From Clostridia bacterium (GTDB taxonomy: Bacteria; Bacillota; Clostridia; Clostridiales; Clostridiaceae), in the NCBI GenBank assembly GCA_009930125.1, contig RZYZ01000005.1, positions 1 to 29,996 on the forward strand: a stretch of DNA of 29,996 bases, in the 5' to 3' direction. Positions 24,558-29,996 of the stretch are shown here, piece by piece (positions within the stretch are counted from its first letter, which is position 1; every line of letters begins with the position of its first letter). The translations under genes and the position numbers were made by a program. The notes under the pieces were generated by a model. It made no database searches. It saw only the letters and a program-made list of their open reading frames with translations, and was not told the origin of the DNA.

Positions 24558-24976
24558 AACTGGCTTCGCCAGTACTTGAGGCTTATTGGGCATGGGTTGA
24601 AGAGAATGCGGATAAGGTTCTGTCTAAATCGAAGATTGGGAAAGCATTCCAGTACACACTGAACCAGAGAGATGGACTGATGAACTATCTCAAGGATGGT
24701 CACTGCGAGATTTCCAACAATATTGCAGAAAACAGCATACGTCCCTTCACCGTTGGAAGGCGCAACTGGCTCTTCTCCGGAAGCCCGAAGGGAGCTTCCG
24801 CGAGCGCCATCGTATATAGCCTGGTTGAGACGGCCAAAGCTAATGGTCTGAATCCATATAAGTATCTCAATCTTCTGCTGGAGATTCTTCCTCGATTCTC
24901 CGTGGAAGAAAGATCCGAAGGCATTGAGCTGCTGCTCCCTTGGAATCCGCAGGTCAAAAAAGAATGCTCAACATAA
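24558..24976 (+). pseudogene. IS66 family transposase, C-terminal fragment
   Basis: About 139 codons equal to the last quarter of an IS66 (TnpC) transposase: VLSKSKIGKAFQYTLNQRDG, then the conserved GHCEISNNIAENSIRPFTVG with the catalytic Glu, NWLFSGSPKGASASA, and SLVETAKANGLNPYKYL. The upstream three quarters, including both catalytic Asp residues, and IS66 accessory genes are missing. The frame is open further left through the hairpin repeat but that part is not coding. It is not functional. Confidence 0.92.
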
Positions 24977-24986
24977 TAGTCATTTC

Positions 24987-25004
24987 GGCGACCGTGAGGT
25001 CGCC
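24987..25004 (+). terminator. Short GC hairpin after the IS66 fragment
   Basis: GGCGACC-GTGA-GGTCGCC followed by TTCTCT; probably the element's own 3' terminator or near its right end. Confidence 0.55.
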
Positions 25005-25232
25005 TTCTCTATTTCCATCATAGATTATCTCATACCTGCTTGTTCTAATACATACATCCGATTAAAGAGTGCTTACTTAAGTTATTTAAAATTAGCTAAA
25101 ACAGCTGAGGATAAAACCGATTCATTGAGAAGATTATCTCATAGTTTTATTCCACATAGAATCCATACATTTAATGACCGCTTACAATAAAAACACCTGA
25201 AACCTATCAATTTTCACACTTCCCAAAAATAA
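25005..25232. other. Degraded DNA, possible coding scrap
   Basis: A plus-strand frame continues without stop to 25190 and ends SHSFIPHRIHTFNDRLQ, which looks faintly protein-like, but there is no start, no ribosome binding site and no family I recognise. Confidence 0.25.
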
Positions 25233-25288
25233 AGAAGCCCTGAAAACAGCGTAAATACGCCATTTCCAAGGGCAACTACTTCTATTTT
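25233..25288. repeat. Hairpin repeat, copy 2
   Basis: AGAAGCCCTGAAAACA-GCGTA-aa-TACGC-CATTTCCAAGGGC, aligned with copies 1 and 3 (same CCCT...AAGGG arms, same centre). The stem is imperfect. Confidence 0.7.
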
Positions 25289-25479
25289 TTGTCAGCAGAC
25301 AAACAGTCTCTATATGTGTCTAAACTGCAGTTAGATACTGTATGTCAAAAAGAAATTTCAGATGAACCTATGATGAAATCAATCTATCATGTTCAGACAT
25401 TCTCAAACAATGATAGATATCTAAGTGTATTTTCTGACTAACAGGAGATACCTTGATCATCTTCGAACCATTATAAGGA
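25289..25479. other. Intergenic, one small hairpin
   Basis: No gene seen. ATCTATCAT and ATGATAGAT (about 25381-25421) can pair around a 19-nt loop, downstream of the toxin gene on the minus strand. Confidence 0.35.
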
Positions 25480-25794
25480 TTATATATATCTAAGCCAGTC
25501 ACGTCTTGCATATAGAATTCTTTCAACGTTAACTACTCTATTTTTTTCATCAACAGAAAAGAACACAATGTAGTTCTTTGCGATTAGCTTTCTGTAGCCC
25601 AACTGTGATAAACGTTCATCAGCGATTAGTGGACATCTCTGAGGTGAATCAGACAGACTTACCATTGCTTCTTCAAATATTTCCATCATATGATAAGCTG
25701 ACATTGGTGATGAAAGCTGGGAAGCGATATATTTGACAATATCAATAAGATCCTTTTCTGCTGGTTCAGATAAATCCACGCTATATTTCGTCAT
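25480..25794 (-). CDS. ParE/RelE family toxin
   Basis: 104 residues, the normal size. Family pattern: VDLSEPAEKDLIDIVKYIAS at the N-terminus, RYRKL-like LGYRKLIAKNYIVFFSVDE and the C-terminal VVNVERILYARRDWLRYI. RelE members cleave mRNA on ribosomes and ParE members poison gyrase; the sequence is closer in feel to the ParE/YoeB-like group but I cannot decide. Its start overlaps the antitoxin's end by 14 bp. Confidence 0.88.
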   Translation of the reverse strand: MTKYSVDLSEPAEKDLIDIVKYIASQLSSPMSAYHMMEIFEEAMVSLSDSPQRCPLIADERLSQLGYRKLIAKNYIVFFSVDEKNRVVNVERILYARRDWLRYI

Positions 25795-26053
25795 CAGTTA
25801 TTCTCTGTTTAATCTCTTTCATGACCTCATGCATCTGACGTTTTTTCCCTGCTTCAACAGCAGTTCTGCCTTCATCTAGAAGACGATAAAGATCAAGCTT
25901 CCCACTGAGTGCTTCATAAGTTTCTATGCTCATAACCGCTAAATCACCTCGACCGTTTTTTGTTATATATACAGGCTCACAGCTTTCGTGGCAGAAACTG
26001 GAGATCTCATTATAATTATTGCGCAAATCAGTACTGGATTTAATATTAGGCAT
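25781..26053 (-). CDS. Phd/YefM family antitoxin
   Basis: 90 residues. N-terminal DNA-binding domain typical of Phd/YefM: IKSSTDLRNNYNEISSFCHE, EPVYITKNGRGDLAVMSIETYE; the C-terminal helix that neutralises the toxin follows (LLDEGRTAVEAGKKRQMHEV). TAAAGGAGGGATAAA precedes ATG 26053. The antitoxin-first order and overlap with the toxin gene are normal. It should bind the inverted repeat in its own promoter. Confidence 0.9.
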   Translation of the reverse strand: MPNIKSSTDLRNNYNEISSFCHESCEPVYITKNGRGDLAVMSIETYEALSGKLDLYRLLDEGRTAVEAGKKRQMHEVMKEIKQRITDDEI

Positions 26054-26072
26054 CTTTTATCCCTCCTTTATA

Positions 26073-26112
26073 ATTCTAAAGAAATTATACCTTTATTTCT
26101 TTAGAATGTCTA
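26073..26112 (-). promoter_or_regulatory. Promoter and operator of the toxin-antitoxin operon
   Basis: TAGACA (26112-26107), a 17-bp spacer and TATAAT (26089-26084) form the promoter on the minus strand. A 13-bp inverted repeat, ATTCTAAAGAAAT (26073-26085) with ATTTCTTTAGAAT (26095-26107), overlaps both hexamers, as expected for an autoregulated module. Confidence 0.85.
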
Positions 26113-26313
26113 TTGTTTCTACTCATTTTTTCTATCTACAACAGTTTAAAAGTCTTCAATCTCTTAACTTTTACCTGACGAATCTTATCGGTAACTCCGA
26201 GAAGATACAGTGCAGATTCATATGAAAACACTGATTTCTGTTATTGGTACTGGAAGAAATAGAATTCATCATAATCTACACTCTTTTTACATTGATTTCA
26301 GGAAATACTCTTC

Positions 26314-26439
26314 TCAGAAATCATTGTTAACCAAAGGAGTGAGATAGAATGTTGGAATATTTCTTTCTCTGCAAGCTTTCGCAGTGATGATTCCTCCAGA
26401 CTGCTCCAGATGCTTCTTGATCCGCTTTATATAATCCAT
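26314..26439 (-). pseudogene. AbiEi-type antitoxin, N-terminal fragment only
   Basis: GGGGAGAAGTAAT precedes ATG 26439. The 41 codons read MDYIKRIKKHLEQSGGIITA and continue KACRERNIPTFYLTPLV, matching the N-terminal winged-helix of AbiEi antitoxins (type IV toxin-antitoxin), in which the pattern ITAKExxxxGIPTxYLxRLV is common. The frame then stops. The rest of abiEi and the toxin abiEii are absent. The promoter with its inverted repeat is still intact. Confidence 0.7.
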
Positions 26440-26457
26440 ATTACTTCTCCCCTCTGT

Positions 26458-26500
26458 TGCATTTACACTAAAGTTGTAACTCTATATAAGTGTAAATGCA
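26458..26500 (-). promoter_or_regulatory. Inverted repeat upstream of the AbiEi fragment
   Basis: TGCATTTACACT (26458-26469) and its exact complement AGTGTAAATGCA (26489-26500), spaced by 19 bp, lie directly upstream of the abiEi start. AbiEi antitoxins are known to bind inverted repeats in their promoters. Confidence 0.65.
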
Positions 26501-26561
26501 TCATTCTGCACTAATACCCTAGTATATGATATCTTTAAAAAAGTCCACCATATTCATTATA

Positions 26562-26620
26562 AAGAACCCTGTAAACAGCTCCTACAGCTGATTTCCAGGA
26601 CATCTCAATCTATTTTCATT
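26562..26620. repeat. Hairpin repeat, copy 3 (degraded)
   Basis: AGAACCCTGTAAACA-GCTcctacAGC-TGATTTCCAGG and a trailing CTCAATCTATTTT align with copies 1 and 2 over the whole length. The pairing is weaker here. Confidence 0.6.
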
Positions 26621-26636
26621 CCAGCAGTACAACAGT

Positions 26637-26739
26637 CTCCACGTGGAATGAGAGCATCAGGTTGATGTCTGGTATATATTTTTCGTTTTGTCCGTTCTCG
26701 GGAACAGTTCAATAGTGGTTTTTATGGGGGTATTCTGTT
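26637..26739. repeat. Direct repeat, left copy (103 bp or more)
   Basis: Matches 29894-29996 at 101 of 103 positions in the same orientation; the differences are at 26643 and 26732. The copies are 3257 bp apart and enclose the recombinase fragment and the FecR-like gene. The right copy is cut by the window edge. Confidence 0.95.
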
Positions 26740-26790
26740 CGAGGGAACAGGTCAATGGTTTTTATCCGTTCGGGGGAACAAGTCGATACA
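26696..26790. repeat. Three spaced GTTC-n3-GGAAC repeats
   Basis: GTTCTCGGGAACAGTTCAAT, GTTCGAGGGAACAGGTCAAT and GTTCGGGGGAACAAGTCGAT follow each other at intervals of about 42 and 31 bp, each followed by G(T)GGTTTTTAT or a variant. Arrays of this kind mark the ends of some insertion sequences where the transposase binds. Confidence 0.6.
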
Positions 26791-26914
26791 TGGGGTTTAA
26801 TTCCTGTCATCTCCGGTGGCAAAGGAACCAACTATTGATAAAATGCACCGGTCCAAGTAAATCGTTAAAAGATGCTCCGCTTTGCACACCCTTAATTGTT
26901 ACCCCATTGGACTA

Positions 26915-27532
26915 TCGGTTGTTGTAAAGCGTATCTACCGTGAATACCTTGAGGGTGCCAGTATGTTGAAAATAGCCCGGGGCTTGGAGGCGGACGCTAT
27001 CCTAAACGGAGCGGGCAATGAACGCTGGCACACCAGCAATATTAACCAGATTTTGCGAAACGAAAAATACATTGGAGATGCCCTTTTGCAAAAAACCTAT
27101 ACCGTTGATTTTCTTACAAAAAAGCGAGTCAAGAACAACGGTATCGTTCCGCAGTATTATGTAGAAAACAGCCATGAAGCCACCGTCTTAAGCCGTGAAA
27201 ACGACAAGACCTTGGCGGATATCGATAAGCGCTTGGAGGAACTGCAAATGCAGCTTTTGAAGCTGGCCAGTTCTAATGCGGATTATGAGAAAGTTGGCGA
27301 TGAAATTTACCGCCTGCGTGACCAGAAGCAAGAGTTGCAGGTTGAAAATGCCAACCGTGATGAACTAAAAAAGCGCATGGCTGATATGAGCACATTCATA
27401 AAGAAGCAACCCACCGCTCTCATCGAATATGATGAGCAGCTTGTCCGGCGGTTGATTGAGAAGGTTACAGTTTACGAGGACAAATTTACTGTGGAATTTA
27501 AGTCTGGATTGACGGTGGATGTCGTTGAATAA
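26915..27532 (+). pseudogene. Large serine recombinase, N-terminus and zinc region lost
   Basis: The frame enters the recombinase domain at VVVKRIYREYLEGASMLKIA, then ARGLEADAI, NINQILRNEKYIGDALLQKT and YYVENSHEA, as in TnpX-like large serine recombinases of Clostridia. The catalytic resolvase domain with its Ser nucleophile is missing upstream. After NSHEA (near 27184) the frame jumps directly into the coiled coil (LADIDKRLEELQMQLLKLAS...) and the C-terminal VTVYEDKFTVEFKSG, so the roughly 100-residue zinc-ribbon part is also gone, still in frame. It cannot recombine DNA. Confidence 0.85.
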
Positions 27533-27546
27533 TGTTGAAAACGAGC

Positions 27547-27588
27547 AAGGCACCCTACGAAATTACAAAGTAGGGTGCCTTTTTTAGA
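27547..27588 (+). terminator. Terminator after the recombinase fragment
   Basis: AAGGCACCCTAC (27547-27558) pairs with GTAGGGTGCCTT (27570-27581) around an 11-nt loop, followed by TTTTTA. Confidence 0.92.
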
Positions 27589-27703
27589 CTCATTATCGAG
27601 CGAATTGTGATCTATTGCCAAAATACAAATGTAATAAAGTACTATCACATTTTCATGAAAGCAGTGCTTTTTTGCTGACGGTCCATTGGATTTTTAAAGT
27701 CTC

Positions 27704-29353
27704 TTAAGATTTATTCTTTCCGCAATATTGGCAGGATCGCTGGCCTTCATTGATTGGCTTTCCGCAATTTGGACAATACACGGTTTGGGGAGACGGCGGA
27801 ATGGGCTGACCGTAAGGGTTGGCGGTAATACCGGCTGCGGATTGAGCGGGCTTTGCACGTCTTCTGTTATTGCGCAGGAGCAAAGTAATGATTATCGACA
27901 GAATTACAACCGCCAGAATAAGCAATATCGAGACCAGCCCTCTGCCTTGACTGCTTTTATACCCGTCTGCTTCCAGTACTGACATGGGAATATCGAACGC
28001 CTTCGCCTGCTCTGCTATGTCAAACTCATCAACCTGCATGTCGCCTGCCGGATTAATCAAAGCCTTTTGGCCTGGTTTTAGTGTGACGGTCTCGCCATTC
28101 TCTTTTGAGGTGACGTCGGCTGAACTAGTGAAAAGGTATACTTCATCACCGGCATCAGTGACAGATGCTGTAAGAACCGTTCCCTTGATACCACATACGC
28201 CCTGACTCATTTCCACTTCCATCGAGCCACCTGTTACCATTTTTTTTAAATTTACCCAGACGGTTCCTGCCACAAGACCTATTTTGGATTCGCGTTCATT
28301 CTTGATATCCAACTGAGCAATCGCACCGGGTTTCATTTCAAGTGATGACATGTCAGAAAAGGACAGAACCACACCGCCATGCCCAGTGGTAATGATGATA
28401 TCACCATGATGCAAAGGTGTATCGAGTTCTGCAAATATGCATTCGTCCATATCTTGTGCTCCGGCTGGAAGAATCCAGACCTCGCCGGACAGATCGCCGA
28501 TCTTGACAATCGATGTACTATCGTTCGATTCTCTGATCTCTTCCGGCGTCCAATTATAAGACATGGACCATTCATGAAGTCTTGTCAAGGCAGCTTCGAC
28601 ATCATGCCCACCTTCCAGAATGTTACCAGGCATAACGGCATAAGGACCTTCATCATCATTCGTTGTTTCGTTGGGTTCTTGCGTTGGGTTTGAAGAAACT
28701 TCATCATCTCCAATTCTCTTAAGATCTAGTGTAATCTCCTGAGTATACCCTTCACCAGTCTCATTCGAGGTCATGGTTCCTTTTGCCGTTATTGTGTCAC
28801 CAACAGGTGTGAAGATTAGACGCCATACAAAACCGTGTTCCATATAAAACTCACGCGTTTCCGGATTATATGTACCCTCGACAATGTTTTCATTTATTGT
28901 CATTGTTGCTGTTCCATTGTTGTTTTGTACGATGCGAAATGACATCTCATTCACTGATCCCACGGTATCGTTTGTAGCCGCCGTAACGGTTGATGTTCCC
29001 TGATATAGGCCGCTAATATTCATTTCTGTCTCTGATTCTTTGGGACTAATCAACTGCGGGTTTTGAGCTGCCAATATCGTGTTCTGCGCCAATACCAGAG
29101 AGTTCGCTTTTTTGGTGGTTTTTACTGTAAGCATAGCTCCCGCTAGCGGCTCAGACATTCTGCTGCCGGCCAGCGCGATGGCTTCGTTTGCGGTTTGCAG
29201 AGCCTGATGACTTAACTCCTGCTCCACGGTGAGCAGATCATTGCCAGCGGCTTTTTGTCCAAGGCAGGCCCAAATTATTGAGATTACCAGAAGTACAGTC
29301 AGAAATCTTCTCATTTTTGCTTCGCAAAGTCTTTGAAAACGACTGTTTTTCAT
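27704..29353 (-). CDS. FecR-like membrane protein with C-terminal zinc ribbon
   Basis: 549 residues from ATG 29353 (after AAGGAGAAAAGAAAAA; the ATG at 29374 overlaps that site). Order: signal anchor (about 14-34, FLTVLLVISIIWACLG), a helical QTANEAIALAGSRMSEPLAG part, a beta-rich region (about 105-220), a Thr/Asn/Glu linker, then a FecR-like domain (about 290-445: LHHGDIIITTGHGGVVLSF, GLVAGTVWVNL, GVCGIKGTVLTASV, VTLKPGQKALI), a second membrane segment (about 475-497), an RR-rich stretch and a CPNC...CQYC zinc ribbon at the very end. The bulk should lie outside with the ribbon in the cytoplasm. No sigma factor or TonB partner is adjacent, so a FecR signalling role is not supported; function unknown. 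Confidence 0.85.
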   Translation of the reverse strand: MKNSRFQRLCEAKMRRFLTVLLVISIIWACLGQKAAGNDLLTVEQELSHQALQTANEAIALAGSRMSEPLAGAMLTVKTTKKANSLVLAQNTILAAQNPQLISPKESETEMNISGLYQGTSTVTAATNDTVGSVNEMSFRIVQNNNGTATMTINENIVEGTYNPETREFYMEHGFVWRLIFTPVGDTITAKGTMTSNETGEGYTQEITLDLKRIGDDEVSSNPTQEPNETTNDDEGPYAVMPGNILEGGHDVEAALTRLHEWSMSYNWTPEEIRESNDSTSIVKIGDLSGEVWILPAGAQDMDECIFAELDTPLHHGDIIITTGHGGVVLSFSDMSSLEMKPGAIAQLDIKNERESKIGLVAGTVWVNLKKMVTGGSMEVEMSQGVCGIKGTVLTASVTDAGDEVYLFTSSADVTSKENGETVTLKPGQKALINPAGDMQVDEFDIAEQAKAFDIPMSVLEADGYKSSQGRGLVSILLILAVVILSIIITLLLRNNRRRAKPAQSAAGITANPYGQPIPPSPQTVYCPNCGKPINEGQRSCQYCGKNKS

Positions 29354-29374
29354 TTTTTCTTTTCTCCTTATCAT

Positions 29375-29663
29375 TATTTTTCAATTTGTCGAATTGCTAA
29401 ACCGCTCTAATACTGAATTCATCTTTATACTCAGCGTCATGGATAATTAGCATATTACTGCTATATCTTCACTATACTGGTTAGACTATTATACTACTTT
29501 TTTATCATCCTTAAAAATCATTACTGACCACACAACCCAAAACAGGGATTGCCCCTTTTGTTACGACTTCTTTTAAGGTCAAATCAACCGCTTCATAGTT
29601 ATCGACGCTTAGGGCGATTTCATAATGCCCAACCTGACCACACAACCTCGGCAAAATTAAGAA
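29375..29663. other. Intergenic upstream of the FecR-like gene, repeats at its right
   Basis: No gene seen. The motif CTGACCACACAACC occurs twice (about 29524-29537 and 29633-29646), about 109 bp apart. A minus-strand frame crosses the region (…YEIALSVDNYEAVDLTLKEV…), but it lacks a start, ribosome binding site or known family. Confidence 0.35.
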
Positions 29664-29753
29664 ACATCTAAATTGACCACTCGCGGACACCCAACATCTA
29701 AATCGACCACTCGCCAGACTATGATATCTAAATCGCTCTGTCGCACTCAAAAT
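29664..29753. repeat. Three 30-bp tandem repeats, IS21-like element end
   Basis: AYATCTAAATYG-ACCACTCGC recurs with an exact 30-bp period at 29664, 29694 and 29724 (third unit diverged). Arrays of TCTAAATTGACCA-type repeats near the ends are characteristic of IS21-family elements (IstA binding sites). No istA/istB is in the window. Confidence 0.6.
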
Positions 29754-29893
29754 CACTTGCTTTGACTTGTTTCCACGAACCGATATATTTACGATTTTTA
29801 CACATCTGATTTTTACTCTCAAATCTCGAAAAGCCCTTATTTTTAAGCTTTTCTACATACTCACTTCTCCACCCTTGACATCAATACTACCCA

Positions 29894-29996
29894 CTCCACA
29901 TGGAATGAGAGCATCAGGTTGATGTCTGGTATATATTTTTCGTTTTGTCCGTTCTCGGGAACAGTTCAATAGTGGTTTTTATGGGGGTGTTCTGTT
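29894..29996. repeat. Direct repeat, right copy (runs off the window)
   Basis: Same orientation and 101/103 identical to 26637-26739. The left copy continues with two more GTTC...GGAAC units beyond this point; whether this one does too cannot be seen. Confidence 0.95.

Noticed and set aside
29664..29753. Thirty-base repeats could be taken for a CRISPR array
   Set aside because: The units are adjacent and diverged with no unique spacers of constant length between conserved repeats, and no cas genes are present; they fit an insertion-sequence end better.
29511..29822. 103-codon minus-strand frame across the 30-bp repeats
   Set aside because: Its repeated peptide (RFRYHSLASG, RFRCWVSASG, QFRCF) just reflects translation of the DNA repeats; no start site or family.

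Overview
The window looks like a piece of an anaerobic Bacillota (Firmicutes) chromosome, probably a clostridial lineage. Evidence is a moderate G+C content, strong AGGAGG-type ribosome binding sites, frequent GTG/TTG starts, a hydrogenase maturation GTPase (hypB), a formate/nitrite channel, MATE and ABC-2 exporters, and Phd/ParE and AbiEi toxin-antitoxin relics. I cannot name a genus from sequence alone.

Region by region. 1-1.2 kb: the start of a trans-sulfuration-type enzyme gene (+) runs straight into the broken 3' side of the gene downstream of hypB (-), so two converging genes have both lost their C-termini at one short junction. 1.4-3.7 kb: a transposase-like gene with a degenerate DDE core lies 19 bp upstream of a flavin amine-oxidase-like gene, closed by a strong terminator. 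3.7-7.6 kb (-): nitroreductase, nucleoside hydrolase, a SEC-C protein, a small zinc-finger protein with a 39-bp internal tandem duplication, and a YwbE protein. 7.7-9.8 kb (-): a TetR regulator translationally coupled to a CPA2-type cation/proton antiporter, with a consensus promoter overlapped by a perfect 20-bp operator. 9.9-12.5 kb: an Asp/Glu racemase-family protein, DNA repair endonuclease IV and a formate/nitrite transporter. 12.6-15.4 kb: an AraC/GyrI-type regulator cut in two by a complete IS608-like IS200/IS605 element (tnpA frameshifted, tnpB apparently intact). 15.5-20.8 kb (-): MATE exporter, DUF202 protein, two unknown coupled membrane-associated proteins, a GFA-type zinc protein, a TspO-like protein and a lipoprotein. 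21.1-24.4 kb (-): a TetR-regulated ABC-2 exporter with duplicated operators around its promoter.

From about 24.4 kb on, the DNA becomes a scrapyard: a 3' fragment of an IS66 transposase, three copies of a degenerate hairpin repeat, a Phd/ParE module, the first 41 codons of an AbiEi-type antitoxin, a serine recombinase missing its catalytic domain, and a large FecR-like zinc-ribbon membrane protein. This last block lies between two copies of a >=103-bp direct repeat, next to 30-bp tandem repeats that resemble IS21-type element ends.

How the genes work together: the intact units are mostly small self-regulated modules (regulator plus exporter, antitoxin plus toxin) and single housekeeping genes. 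The best candidates for something unusual are the araC gene split precisely at an IS608-type TTAC site, whose tnpB-associated guide would correspond to araC itself; the degenerate-transposase/flavoprotein pair; and the FecR-like protein between direct repeats. None of these is proven to be a new system by sequence alone.
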